Part shown: positions 22,183 to 35,079 of the stretch, in pieces
Layout: each line of letters begins with the position of its first letter
Numbering within the stretch: position 1 is the first letter of the stretch
Assembly (NCBI RefSeq): GCF_022682495.2
Contig: NC_071392.1
Coordinates: 70,020,097 to 70,084,096, forward strand
Origin: Desmodus rotundus
Taxonomy: Eukaryota > Chordata > Mammalia > Chiroptera > Phyllostomidae
Direction: 5' to 3'
Length of the DNA stretch: 64,000 nt
Position numbers and translations under genes: made by a program
The notes under the pieces: generated by a model
The model's input: the letters and a program-made list of their open reading frames with translations, nothing else
The model's database searches: none
What the model was told of the DNA's origin: nothing

Positions 22183-23760
22183 AATCCAGCATTATCTTTA
22201 ACTCCTTTTGGGTAGCCAATTATCCTAACAATGTTTATTTATCAGACCACTATTTCCTCCAAAGTGTATAATGCCATATGTGAAACATATCAAGTTTCTA
22301 TCCATGCATGGATTTCTTTCTGACCTCTTAGCTTATTTACCTGCCCCTCTTATTAATACCAGTGCATCTCAATTACATTAACTATGATCTCTGATAGGGA
22401 AAACCTCCCCATGTTATTTCTCCTCCTCTCCAAATCTTGTTGGATATTCTTGACCCTTTGTTTTTCCATATATACTCATTATCAGCTTATCAAGTAACAT
22501 AAAACAAAGAAAACCCTGTTAGCAGGCTGCAATTGCAGTGACTTCCTAAGTAGAGGTTAATGAATATGACACTGAATCTTTCCATTCAGAAACATGGTGT
22601 GTATATCTGTCTTCTATCTGCTCTTCAGTAATATTTCATAATATTCATCCACTGGACACTGGCAGTATTTGGTTAGATTTTACCTAAAAGGTACTGAGTT
22701 TTGACGCTTTTGAGAATAAATTTTTTTGGTCTACTGCCACTTTGTAAGTTATTGTTATAGAGTTTTCTATGTCTGTCTAGTTTACATCTAGCAGTTCTGG
22801 CAATTCTTGCAATTCTTTAGGTAGAATACATACCACCTGCAAATATAGGGCTTTCATTACAATATTGAACAGGAGGTGATGACAGCTATCCCCTTATTTT
22901 AATCCTGATTTTCATTCAAAAACTTTGAAACCTTCCCTGCTAACTAGGGTATTTTCTGTATATTTATGATAGATATTCAGAAATTTCTTTCCAGGGCTCA
23001 CTCTATCTTGAATAGGTATTTTTATGTTGAACAGATGTTGAATATTATTAAATGCTACTTCTGTTATATTAATCATAATTTTTCTTTTATCTTTTAATGT
23101 GATAAATATTAACAGTCCTTCTAATACAGAGTATTTTCACACTCACAGAATAAAACATACTTCATAATGATGTATATTGCTGAATTTTATTTACTAATAT
23201 TTTATGGAGGATTTTCTTTTCCATGTAAAATGAGACTGGTATTTAGTTGTCTATTCTTATATTTTCTAAATTTGGATTGTGCAAAGATAGACTAGCTGCA
23301 TGAAACAAGATTTTCTTCTTTTTCTAATTCCTGAAACCATTCTTAAAAATTAGAAGTTATCTTTCCTTCAATTGGTAAAACTGTATGAGCCCAGTCTCTT
23401 TTGGCAGAATAACTTTGATTATCACTTCACTATCTTAATAGACAACGAAGTTCATTTTGTTTCTTTCTTCTTGAGTCAATTTTATTTTCCAATAAAAAGT
23501 GTCACTTCACTTAAGTTTCCAAATTTACTGGCATAGTGCTGCTCAACGTAATTTTACAATTTTTTTAAAAGTTCTATCTGTAGTTAAATCTCATTTTATA
23601 TTCCTAATTGTGGTGTGAACTCTTTTATTTTTTTCATCAATCTTGGTAATATTTGTCTCATAGATCTCATATTACTCAGTTTTAGTTTTTCTTTAGTATT
23701 TTCAAATTTCCCTTTTATTTTCATTTTCATCATGTTTACTTCTTTCTACCTCTTATAATT

Positions 23761-25938
23761 TTATTCCATGTGACTATACCCTACAGTATTAAATACTCAG
23801 ACACCAATAGATCAGTTATTTCAGGCAAAGGTATATTTAGCAAAGACTATAGCAACGATTAGAAAGTATAAGTTTAAAAAAGTAAACAACAACAATAAGC
23901 CTTTGTTTTAGCTTTGCCAAGATGTTACTCAGTCCATGGCGGTTGCTCTGAATATCTGACCTGTGAACCAAAAGACTTCCATCAAGAAGCTAATTTTGGC
24001 ACTACAAATTTTCAAGTCTGGGTAGTAGAAAAATCCACCTATGTACATGATCTCTACTTTCAGAAATGCATTCAAGACACTGCTTCCTTCCTTGCAATGA
24101 TGATTGCCCCTATTACTAGGTGTATATGAGGTTCCTAATATCTTCCATCATATATAAATGCTTTTAACTTCTATATCCCCTTTCATCCCCCCAGAACTGA
24201 ATGGCATGGGAGTTGTATCCAGTGAATGCCATGACATCACTCTTATTGAGCAGACACTGTTGGATTGTTCACTATCTCTATTTAGGATTGGTTAAGCCTC
24301 AGAACCCTGCCTCCTAGAGGAGGTTTCTCCCTGCAGACCCAAGTGTGACCCCATATAAGCCACACAGGATTTTAGTCCTTTGCAATTTAAATGGAACAGA
24401 TAGTGTGCTACCTATACCTAAAAGACATGAGAAGATTCTCTCTTCCATACACCTATGCCTAGAAAAACACCCGTGTCATTCCAGGCCTGTGTACCATGGC
24501 TGCCTTTGTGGCTTGCCTACAGTTCAAACTGAGTTCATGCTCATTTGAGTAAGGTCTGGAGTCCTGTGTCTAAAGAAAGCAGCTCTTTCTTTAGACACAG
24601 GACTATATACCACAGACAAAGCCAGGTGGACTCCCATGGTAAAAATTCTCCACAGTACAAGACTTAAAATCCCTCACACAATCGGCGACAGAAAGCAAGT
24701 TTGTACAACTAAAAAAAACCAACCACGGTGAAAAGCTCCAAAGTCAAAATTCCACATGCTCTTAAAGGTATCAACAAAGCTTAAAGTCACCCATCCCAGT
24801 CCTAACAGAAGCATTAGCAACAACATATGACTGCGTTCCCCTAGATTTTACTACAGGCCATAATCCTTTACACACAATTCAATTTTTTTCATAAATTTGT
24901 AGCAAATGTATGGGGGACAAAACCTAATCTGAAATAGTGTAAGTATATTTATAGTCTATCAGTGTCCAAAGGAAATAAAACGGAATTTAGTGCCTGTTTG
25001 GAATGTCCACATACCTTTCATTCTACTAGAAGAGAAAATAAAATTTCAAATATTCACAATCTTATATCTGATTTTCAATATAGCAACACAATTTGCCACT
25101 GAAGGTAACTTAATACTAAACTAAATGGCAAAACAAAGATTCTTTTTTTGCAGTGTGAATAATCCTTCCTATTTATTCTGTACATGCGTACTTTTGAATT
25201 CAGGATATAACTCTGATCCCAGCTTTTCATATTGGGCAGTATCACTTTTTACCATTCTGCATTAATTTTCCAAATAGGCTTGTCAGAACCCAATTAAGAA
25301 GTTTTCTCCCTCTTCTCAGTTTGGTCCCACTACACAAGCAAAGATGACATATATTTAATAGCAATGCCTGAATAGTCTAGCAACTTCAAAAATGTGTAAA
25401 TTGAAGGTACAAAGACATAAACAGACCGTAAATAGTTCCTGTTGGTAAGTTTTATTAAAATTTTAAATAAATAAAAACAATGAATGGGTAAGAGCATACA
25501 CAAACTTTTACAATTATAAGGCACAAGGACATTAAATACTGGCAGAACTTTACTTCTCTCAAAGAATATAGACTATAAATGGCTTACAGATAATACTGTT
25601 TAAATTTCCCATCTGGAAGTTATCTTGGAAATGAAAAGGTAATAGCTAGCTTTCATACCCAAAAGTCAGTAGTAATAAAAAAAAAAGTAGTTTTAAGATT
25701 AGGGAGAATAAACACTCTTCTATAGAAAATCTTAATATTATACATTATTTAGTAACTGAAATCTTTCCATCCCTTCCATCTTTTAGCTAGTGAGCCTTAA
25801 ATTTAAGAATGTACCCTGGAGACAGCATAATCATTTTCCCCATGTAGAAAATTTACTAGGCAGAAAATACTGAAATACTATTTAATTATCTCAGCACAGT
25901 AGTAGCATATCCCACATCCTTGAAAAAATACACATTTA
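23761..25938. other. Intronic DNA without named repeats; contains a perfect hairpin
   Basis: About 2.2 kb with no recognised gene or repeat apart from the inverted repeat at 24560-24604. The region 24130-24720 has somewhat higher GC than its surroundings, but its short open frames (for example 24345-24548) match nothing I know. Confidence 0.35.
24560..24604. repeat. Perfect inverted repeat: 20-bp arms, 5-nt loop
   Basis: The left arm (24560-24579, AGTCCTGTGTCTAAAGAAAG) is exactly complementary to the right arm (24585-24604) around the spacer CAGCT. No mismatch is present. It is not part of any repeat I recognise and is not flanked by an obvious target-site duplication. Confidence 0.95.
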
Positions 25939-26140
25939 GCCCTGGCTGGTGTGGCTCAGTGGACTGAGCGTCGGACTGCGAACCAAAGGGTTGCTGATTC
26001 CATTCCCCGTCAGGGGACATACCTGGGTTGCTGGCCAGGACCCCAGTTGGGGACATGTGAGATGCAACCACACACTGATGTTTCTCCCCCTCTCTTTTTC
26101 CCTCCCTTCCTCTCTCTAAAAATGAATAAATAAAGTCTTA
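25939..26140 (+). mobile_element. VES SINE with perfect 15-bp target-site duplication
   Basis: It starts GCCCTGGCTGGTGTGGCTCA and is the best preserved head in the window, with the B box near 25990-26010, the 'caaccacacactgatgtttc' segment, a CT-rich block and an (AAAT)n tail. AAAAATACACATTTA lies at 25924-25938 and again at 26141-26155. Confidence 0.95.
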
Positions 26141-26324
26141 AAAAATACACATTTAAAGTTTCTAAGATAGTAACTTTGCACAGTTCATGTGACTATCATT
26201 ATTCAATTCAACCTTTACATCTTAATCTGACTAGCACTCAAAGAACTGTTTATCAGTATTCTCCATTATGTTCTTATAGATCTGCAAATTATTTGACATG
26301 GAAAAAATCACAGGAATTGGTAAC

Positions 26325-26430
26325 AGGAGGAGGAAAGGAGGGAAGGGAGATTAAAAAAGGGAAGGCAGGATAGAAGAGGGAAACAGAAGGGAGGAAGAAC
26401 AAAAGAGGGAGGAAGAAAAGGCAGGAGGGG
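26325..26430 (+). repeat. Purine-rich (GGA/GAAA)n low-complexity tract
   Basis: About 100 bases are almost pure A and G, with recurring GGAGG, GGAAGG and AGAGGGAGG. Such tracts can form triplex structures; no function is shown here. Confidence 0.85.
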
Positions 26431-27020
26431 GCAGTGAAGCTACCTAGGGGATGTAATTGGTGACTCAGTCTTACAGGGCAGGTAGAGTTCTCCAGGTAAG
26501 TAATAATGGCCAAGAACCTTCTAAACAGGACAAGGATAATGAAAAGCAAGATGTGTACATTATACTCAGGTAACAGTTGTTTTACAATACATGTATGCCA
26601 CAGTGAGAACACAATTATCTCATTAAATTAACTTAGTTTTCATTTCTAATTATGATAGAGTACATGCCAAACATTTGGAAACAAAACTAAAAGCACATAA
26701 AATGTTAAAAATGTACATAGTTAAATAAACTTGACAGTAAATAAAGTTAAAGGTATTATAAAAGTGTATGTGATAACAGCTCACAGGGGAATATACCCAG
26801 GGAACCTTTGGGCATCTTCTAGTACATTCCTAAAAAAAAAAAAAAATCCTTGTCCTGTTCTCATAAAAGTGAAACAGCTAGATTTTGACTGACAGCTAGA
26901 TGTTCATAAGATTACTGCCACATAAAATCATCCATTACTGCTGCTTTGAATGCTATTGGCTTATCTATAGAAAGGTGCATTTTTTAAAACACATCAAAAA
27001 CAGCCAGGTATTGGCAATTT

Positions 27021-27044
27021 CATGTGGTTCAACTGAACCACATG
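27021..27044. repeat. Short perfect palindrome, 11-bp arms
   Basis: CATGTGGTTCA and TGAACCACATG flank the spacer AC. It is short enough that chance is possible. Confidence 0.9.
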
Positions 27045-27059
27045 GTAAAAAGTTATTAT

Positions 27060-27150
27060 TTAAAATGTACTTTGTGCCAGGTACTGTGTGGTAAATTAAC
27101 ATGCTTAATCTTATTTAATTTTCATAGCTTCTTGAGAATCCCACATAATG
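27060..27150 (-). mobile_element. MIR-like fragment, minus strand
   Basis: The phrase 'actttgtgccaggtactgtg', followed by 'aatcttatttaattttcata', resembles the inverted 3' end of MIR. The match is short and diverged. Confidence 0.5.
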
Positions 27151-27339
27151 TCAATTTCTATGTTCACAGTATTGATTTTCCATTTTGATGCAGGTAGGTG
27201 CCAGCACATTCAAGTCCACTGGGTTTGCTTAACAAGAGGGAAAACTTTGAAAGAGTGACATGATTTCAACCATCCCCTACTCCAAGCTGGTAAAGTGAGC
27301 CAGGGTTATTTTAATAATCAACTGCTTATACATCTGTCT

Positions 27340-27450
27340 CTTCCAATAGACTGTGGCCTCTTTGAGGTCAGAGACCTTGCCTTATTCATCTTTATATTTC
27401 CAGGGCATAAGGCAGTATCTGATTAACACTTAAATAAATGTTTAATTAGA
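27340..27450 (+). mobile_element. L2 LINE 3' end, plus strand
   Basis: The order 'ctttgaggtcagagaccttg', 'atctttatatttccagggca' and 'cttaaataaatgtttaatta' matches the L2 3' terminus, with its short repeat end. Confidence 0.65.
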
Positions 27451-27607
27451 TGAATTATTTAACTCAAAAAATGGATTACTTAATTTAGGGTCTCTATACA
27501 TTCAGTACAGTATAAGCCACGGTTTCCTGCCCCAAAAGAATGTATTGGAAAGCAATGCACATGACAACATAAATTATTAAGTGCTGAATTTTTCACAAAA
27601 GCAGATA

Positions 27608-27818
27608 CCATATTTTTCAGACCATAAGACGCACCTACGTCTTAGAGGAGGAAAATGGGAAAAAAAATTTTGAAGCAAAAATGTGGTAAAATATTTAATA
27701 ACATAAACAACATAATATTTCACCAATTAAATGTAAGATACATTCATACAATAAGACGCACCCCCATTTCCTCCCAAATTTAGGGGGGAAAGTGCGTCTT
27801 ATTGTCTGAAAAATACGG
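27608..27818. mobile_element. Tc1/mariner-like MITE, 211 bp, TA-flanked
   Basis: Left end CCATATTTTTCAGACCATAA then gacgcacc; the right end is its reverse complement with two or three changes (gtgcgtcttattgtctgaaa then aatacgg). The terminal repeats are about 28 bp. TA dinucleotides sit directly outside both ends (27606-27607 and 27819-27820), as for Tc1/mariner target duplications. The interior is AT-rich with no coding capacity, and an extra internal copy of 'ataagacgcacc' near 27752 makes the right half a partial hairpin. Superfamily is inferred from the TA flanks. Confidence 0.78.
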
Positions 27819-27837
27819 TACTTTGGGGAAAGCGATA

Positions 27838-28040
27838 CTTCAGGTAATAGTAATAGCAGCTCACATTTAACACTGTGCTTACTAATTTAAATTGGTTTAA
27901 CCATTAACAATCTTGGGAGGTAGGAAGGTACATTATCATCTCTGATTTACAGATAAAGAAAATGAAGCACAGCAAGGTTAGGTAAATTCCAGGAATCCCA
28001 TACATCAAATGTGTTAGAGCTGAAATTCCAATCCAGGTAC
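27838..28040 (-). mobile_element. MIR SINE, minus strand
   Basis: The inverted MIR core is visible: 'catctctgatttacagataa', 'gaaaatgaagcacagcaagg', then 'gttagagctgaaattccaat'. Confidence 0.72.
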
Positions 28041-31014
28041 AAATAAAACAACTGTTTCTGCTTGTTTTTCTCCCCTGTGTTTAAACTCTTATTTTCTCTG
28101 TGATGAAGCCTTCCCAAGTCCTGTAAGTCAGAACTCTAACTGCTTTTGTAGCATGAACCTTTTGGCACTGTGGTAAAGTCTATTGATCCCTTCTGAGCAT
28201 AATGCTTTTAAATGCATAAAATTAAGTTCATAGAATTTTAAAGGAAAGTAGTTTTACTGAAATATAGTTATGAAGATATTTTTAAAAACAAATATGTGCT
28301 GTAACAATTTATGTGCATCTTTATTAACTCATTAATAAGATGTAATGAGAGATTTAAGTGTACTATATTTTCAGTGTAGTTTGTGAACATAAAACAGTAT
28401 TTCAAGATAGCTGCAATAAAACACATGATACAAAATATATGTATTTCAATGGATGATCAAGCCACAGATACTGCTAGTAACTCTGGGGTTTGTTGCCTAC
28501 ATTCATACTGTAAGTAAACTGCTAAATTTCAGAGGTTAAGAAAATAAAGGTGTAATGTTTTCCTATCTGAGGTCAGGGAGTCTCTGAAATCTAGCTAGAT
28601 GGAGAACCTCAGTTGTAAGTTACAACTCACAAAGTTTCCTTCTTAAAACACTCATTATTGTCCTTCCTCACATCTTGGCTAGGAATGTCGGGAATGTGCC
28701 TTAACCCTTAATAGAATAATCAGCACTTGACAACAAGGCAGAACCCATGTACCTGGAGGGCACCTGCAACAGCATCTCATATAAAGTGGATGGTAAAAGG
28801 TTTATGGGATAAAAATATCAGGCACCTTCTAGAAGCTTAAAAAAATGTTTTTAATAGCTGTCCTTCAATGCACCAAACCTTTACCGAACCAGCTCAACCA
28901 CTTTTAAATAAAACTCTCATCACAAACCTGAATTTTTATGTAAAAGGATGCTTCTCCCAATGATCTTATAGAAACAAGATTCTCCATCCTGGAGGTAACT
29001 TCAGTGACAAAAATGAGTAATTTTTAAACTGTAAAGCAAAAGCATTAATTAGTAGGGACTATGTCTTTAATGTGTTTTACGGGATACTAAATGAAAACAG
29101 GCCTCTCAATAAGTACTTTTAAAATGATTAATATAAAGGTAATTAAATTATATATGCTAAAGCAAAAACGAACGAAGAGAAAGATGACCAATGACCATCT
29201 TAGCCAGTTACAGTTTTGCACATTTTACCTGTGTAATGCTTCAAGCTTCCCAAGAGCTTATTCTACCCATTTCTACGATTATGAGGGAGAAAAGCTTCAA
29301 CTACACCAAAATGAGGCAAGCACCCACTGTGGCTGTGCTAAGAAGGGTGCATGTGATTCCTCTCAAGATCTCACCCTGGAAGCCAAAGAAATGACAAAGT
29401 CTTTAAAAATAGAAGTTTAATGATAAAATGAATATTGAGTAAACCTGATAGAAGATAAGCAGAAGAAACGCATTTAACTGACTTAAGAGTGATGTTTAAA
29501 CACGTACAAAACTTAAATTACCCTTTCAAGCTCGGAAAGGGAGTCAGGGAAATGGGATTATTTACTCCTAGAAACTTCTAGAAATTGAACAATGATCAAG
29601 GTAATAAAGGAAAATTTTAACTCTAAAATTGCTTTCTGAAACAAAAGCAATCCACATAAGGGGTTGTTTGCCTAATAAAGTAGAGAACTAACTACTGTTG
29701 TTCAAAGAAATGTAACTTAACTTTGAGATAACAAAATAATGAATTTGAAGTAAAATAAGTGAAAGCAAGCAACTTCCTAAAGAAAGGCACTTAAAGTCAG
29801 GGAGCATATTCCTTATTAATGAAGGAGGAATCTCATCAAATGTAACCTGTGAACACATGGGTTTGCCCGTCAGACAGCTCCAAGCAGTGCTCCTGACTCG
29901 GAGATCCTCTCAACATGAACTTGGCATTTTCCCCAGCGGAGAACATAGCTTTGATGACTCTGAATTTAATAGAAGAACTAACAGTTTTAGGTAAATAGCC
30001 TGACCATTATAAACACTCCCAGATATGAGTAAACAATTCCTGAATAGTGGTGTCAGGCCAACGTATAAAATGGCTATGGCACAGCACAGTTAAGCATCTC
30101 CAATCTGGCCAGGCTCACCTTTGCAAGCGAACCCTAAATCAGTGCTCCCCCACTAAAGAAAGGGTTTAGAGAATTAGAGAATACCACGAGGTAGACCACA
30201 CATACTTCTGCTCTTTGTGGCTACCTGTCTTGAATTAAAATCCAGATCACTGGTCAAACAGGAAATCTTCACTGGGTCTACTCACCCACAGCCCACTGTA
30301 AAGATACAATATCCTTTTATAAGAATGTAGCTATAGGAAAAAAAGAGAGAAGATTAAGAGTTAACAGAAGTCTAGCCCTGCCCTCTGCCATAAATTTGCT
30401 ATGTGGGCTTGAAAAACTCAGTTTCTTCTCAAAATACATGAAGAAAGAGGAGGAAAGTACTCAAACAAGATGATTTCTTCAGATATCTTCAAGCAGTAAA
30501 ATTCTACAATCTGTGAATTATCCAATTTTCTTCACAAAATGGATGCCGGCAAGAATGCAGGCAACTCGACAAAAGACACTGACAGGCAGCATAAGCAAGC
30601 CATCCTAAACAGAAATAGGAATTTCAGACATGAAACTACATTTTCCAGATTTTTACAGAATACCTAGTTTGAAATATCATCCTTAAATTTAAGAAATGGG
30701 ATGTCAAATAAAACAGCTAATATTTAAAAAAAAATAAATACAATGTGATCTGCAGAGCTCAATGCAAATTTAAAACCTCACTTCTCATTACTGGTTGCTG
30801 GATTTCATCCCTGAATGTGTTGACCTTTTTTATACCTTCCTGACACAGGCTGCCAATCGTGGTCTGCTTAGTGATCATCAATTCACTATGAAAAAACAGA
30901 CCTTTTTCATGGTATTATTTCAAAGTTTAAAAGAGATTTTGACAGGTCAAACATCCCTTGGAATATTAAAATCAAATCTTTCTACTCCAAAGTAAAATGA
31001 TAAAGAAATTCTCA
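28041..31014. other. Intronic DNA without recognised features
   Basis: About 3 kb with no named repeat, RNA gene or coding similarity that I can support. The 109-residue open frame at 29091-29420 (plus) has no recognisable domain, no Kozak support and no neighbours, and is most likely chance. Confidence 0.35.
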
Positions 31015-31309
31015 TTGAAATATTTATTTATTTATATTGTTGTCCTATTACAGTTGTGCCAAATTTTCCCCCATTGCTCTCTCCTACCCAACCCACCCCC
31101 CACTCTCACAGTCAATCCCCAGCCTGTTGTCCATGTCCATGGGTCCTTTATACATTTTCCTTGACTAGATACTTCCCCTTCTTTCCCCGTTATTCCTCTC
31201 CCCGCTCTGCTCTGATCACCGTCAGCCTGTTCCTTGTTTCCACGTCTTCTGGTTATATTTTGCTTGTTTGTTTTGTTGATTAGTTTCCACCTATAGGTGA
31301 GACCATATG

Positions 31310-34300
31310 TTATTTGTTTTTCTCCACATGGCTCATTTCACTTAGCATAACACTCTCTAGTTCCATCCATGTGGTCGTAAAGTGTAGGAGTTCCTTCCTT
31401 CTTTCTGCTGCGTAGTATTTCATTGTGTAAATGTACCACAGTTTTTTGATCCACTCATTTACTGATGGGCACTTAGGCTGTTTCCAGCACTTGGCTATTG
31501 CAAATACCTCTGCTATGAACACTGGGACGCACAGGTTGTTTTGAATTAGTGTTTCAGGATTCTTGGGGTATAATCCCAGCAGTAGGGTCACTGTATCAAA
31601 AAGCAGTTCCATCTTTAGTTTTCTGAGGAAATTTCATACTGTTTTCTACAGTGGCTGCATCAGTCTGCATTCCCACCAACAATTCACTAAGGTTCCCTTT
31701 TGTCCACATCCTCACCAGCACTTGTTCTTTGTTAATTTATTAATGATGGCCATTCTTACCAGTGTGAGGTGGTATCTCATTGTGGTTTTAATTTGCATCT
31801 CTCTGATGGCTAGTGATGCTGAACATTCTTTCATGTGTCTTTGGGTCCTCTATATGTCCTCCTCAGAGAAGTGTCTCTTCAGGTCCATTGCCCATTTTTC
31901 AATTGGATTGTTTGTCTTCCTGCTGTGGAATCGTATGGATTCTTTTATATATTTTGGAGATCAAACCTTTGTCCAAGTACCATTGGCAAATATATTTTCC
32001 CATACAGTCAGTTCCCTTCTTATTATGTTTTCTTTAGCAGTGCAGAAACTTTTTAATTTGATATAGTCCATTTTTTATTCTTTCCTTTACATCCCTTGCC
32101 TGAGATTTATCGGTGAAAATATTGCTGCACGATAAATCTGAAATTTTACTGCATATATTCTTCTCCAGCACTTCTATGGTGTCATAAATTATATTTAAGT
32201 CTTTAATCATCTTGAGTTTATTTTTGTGTATGGCATAAGTTGGTGGTTGAGTTTCATTTTTTTGTATGTACCTGTCCAGATCTCCCAACAACATTTATTG
32301 AAGAGGCTATTTTTACTCCCTTTTATGTTCCTGTCCCTTTTGTCAAGTATTAATTGACCATAGAGACATGGGTTTATTTCTGGAATCTCTATTCTGTTCC
32401 ATTGACCGATGTCCGTTCTCATGCCAGTACCGACTGTTTTGATTATGGTGGACTTGTAATATAGTTATTATTTGTAATATAGATATCACAAGATACTGGG
32501 TATTGTGATCCTTCCTACTTTGTTCTTCTTTCTCAAAATTGGTGTGGCTATTCAGGGTCGTTTATGGTTCCATATAAATTGTTGAAATGTTTGTTCTAAA
32601 TCTGTGAAATATGTCATCGGTATTTGAATAGGAATTGCATTGAATCTATAGATTTCTTTGGTAGTATGGACATTTTGATGATGTCAGTTCTTCCAATCTA
32701 TGAACATGGTATATGCTTCCATTTATTTGTGTCTTCCTTAATTTCCTTCCTCAGTGTTTGGTAGTTTTCTGAGTACAGGTCTTCCACCTCTTTGATTAAG
32801 TTTATTCCTAGGCACTTTATTTTTCTTGTGGCTATAGTAAATGGGAGTTATTCCTAGTTTCTGTTTCTGATATTTCATTTTGGTGTACAAAAATGCCTTT
32901 GATTTATAAATATTGACTTTGTATCCTGCTGTTTTGCTGAATTGACTTACTAGATTGATTGGGGTAAATTCTATATGGTTTTCTATGTATATTACCATGT
33001 CATTGCAAACAATGACAGTTTTACTTCTTCTTTTCCAATATGGATGCCTTTTATTTCTTTTTCTGATTGCTGTGGCTAGAACTTCCAAAACTATGTTGAA
33101 TAAAAGTGGTGAGAGCAGACACTCTGTCTTGTTCCTGATCTTAGGGGGAAAGCTCGTATTTTTTGTCTGCTGACTATTGATGTTAGCTGTGGATTTCTTG
33201 TTTATGACCTTTATTATGTTGAGGTATGCCCCCTGTATTCCTACTTTGCTGAGTGTTATCATAAATGGGTGCTGTATTTTATCAAATGGTTTTTCAGCAT
33301 CTATTGATATGGTCATATGATTTTTGTTTCATTTTGATTATGTGATATATTACATTTATTGATCTGTGAATATTGTACCATCCTTACATCCCTGGGATGA
33401 ACCCCACTTGATAATGGTGTATCTTTTTAATGTATTGCTGGATCCAGTTTGCCAATATTTTGCTGAGGATTTTAGTGTCTCTGTTCATCAATGATATTAG
33501 CCTATAGTTTTCTTTCTTTGTGTCTCTTTCTGGTTTTGGAATTAAGATAATACTAGCCTCATCAAAAGTTTGGTAGTCTTCCCTTTTCTTGAGTTTTATG
33601 GGATAGTTTGAGGATGGTAGTTCATAGTTATTTCTTACAATATTTTGTATTTCTGTGGTATTGGTTGTAATTTTCCTCTTTCATTTCTGATTTTATTTAT
33701 TTGGGCCCTCTCTCTTTTCTTCTTGATGAGTATGGTTAAGGCTTGTTGATTTTGTTTATTTTTTCAAAGAAACAATGACTGGATTTATTGACCCTTTGAA
33801 TTATTATTTTAGACTCTGTCATTTAATTCTGCTCTGATCTTATTTTCTTCCTTCTACTCACTCTGGGCTTTTTTTTTTTTTTAATTGTTGTTATTGTTTT
33901 TCTTCTGTTTTATTTTGTTTCCTTCTAATTCTTGTAGATGTAGGGGTAGGTCATTTATTTGTAATTTTTCTATCTTTCTTTAGAAAGAAAATTTTCCCTT
34001 TCTTTCTATCTTAGGTAGGCCTGTATTGTTATGAACTTCCCTCTCATGACTGCCTTTGCTGTGTTCTATAGGATCTGGGCTGCTGTGTGTTCATTTTCAT
34101 TTGTTGCCAGAAATTTTGTGATTTCTTCCTTGACCTTTTTGTTAATCCATTCATTGTTTAATAACATTTTATTCAGTCTCCATGAATTTAACTGTTTTTG
34201 AGGGTTTTTCCTTGAGGCTGATTTCTAGTTTCAAGTCACTGTGGTCCAAGAAAATGCTTGATATGAGTTCAATTTTCTTGAATTTGTTAAGGCTTTTTTT

Positions 34301-34900
34301 GTGTACTATCATGTGGTCTATCTCTGAAAATGTTTCATATGCATTTGAAAAGAATGTATGTATTGCTTCTTTGGAGTGAAATGTTCTGTATATATCAGTT
34401 AAGTCCATTTGATCTACAGAGTCATTTAGTGCCACAACATCTGTGTTGATTCTGTTTAAAAGATCTACCCATTGTTGACAGTGGGGTGTTAAAATCCCCT
34501 AGTATAAGTGTATGGCTGCCTATATCTTTCTTGAAGTCCTCCAAGATTTTCCTTATTCATTTGGGTGCTCCTATTTCGGGTGCATATATGTTTACAATGT
34601 TTATATCTTCTTAATGGATCTACCCTTATATAATGAGGTGTCCTTCTCTTTCTCTTTTTAGGGCCTTTGTTGAAGTCTATTTTGTCAGATATCAGTATTG
34701 TTACCCCAGCTTTTTTTCCCTGTCCATTTGCTTGTCATATCTTTTTCCAACACTTTACTTTCAGTCTGTGGAGGTCTTTTGTTCTGAGGTAGGTCTCTTG
34801 CAGGCAGCATATATGTGGGTTGTGTTTTCTTATCCGTTCAGCTACTCTATGTCTTTTGATTGCAATATGTAATCCATTAACATTTAAGGCTATTATTGAT
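31310..34900 (-). pseudogene. L1 ORF2 (endonuclease / reverse transcriptase) pseudogene
   Basis: The N-terminal endonuclease remains at 34169-34435, with the conserved run TDIYRTFH, the FFSNAYETFSEIDHM segment and a terminal DHSDLKLEI. Reverse transcriptase is clear at 32738-33316, with DAEKPFDKIQHPFM and LSPLLFNIVLEVLA. At the catalytic motif the expected FADD is replaced by a form reading VCND (around 33002-33010), which would abolish polymerase activity. The C-terminal end at 31310-31612 has PSVNEWIKKLW and YYAAERRKELL. Frame changes separate these pieces. ORF2 would normally nick target DNA and reverse-transcribe element RNA. Confidence 0.88.
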
Positions 34901-35079
34901 AGGTAGTTTATTCATTGTCACTTTTTTCCTTTTGTACCTGTGTTTCTCTCTCTCTCACTCTTTTCCTTCCTCTTCTTATAGTAGTCCCTTTAGCATATCT
35001 TGCAGTGCTGGTTTGGTGGAGGTGTACTCTTTTAGCCTTCTTTTGTCTGGTAATCTCCTTATTTCACCTTCCACTTTAA

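Larger units (their letters stand above)
20480..23760 (-). mobile_element. Ancient L1 (L1M-type) ORF2 body, minus strand, interrupted by MLT1 and VES
   Basis: The T-rich plus strand carries diagnostic inverted L1 phrases across the span: 'tgaatatttgggctgttttc' at 20786, 'caaacaatgtcgcaatcaac' at 20820, the 'ctctccaaagtgtttgcaaa' block at 20960, 'gaatattattaaatgctact' near 23040, and 'ttttatggaggattttcttt' near 23202. Two insertions split it: an MLT1 LTR (21134-21601) and a VES SINE (21982-22182). The reading frames are destroyed; the 181-residue open frame on the plus strand (20484-21029) is antisense and meaningless. Confidence 0.75.

Noticed and set aside
29091..29420. 109-residue plus-strand open frame
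   Set aside because: No recognisable domain or supporting context; amino-acid content looks like translated intron.
31563..32066. 167-residue plus-strand open frame
   Set aside because: It is antisense to the ORF2 of the long L1; the same apparent protein occurs at 41842-42117, which is also antisense L1.
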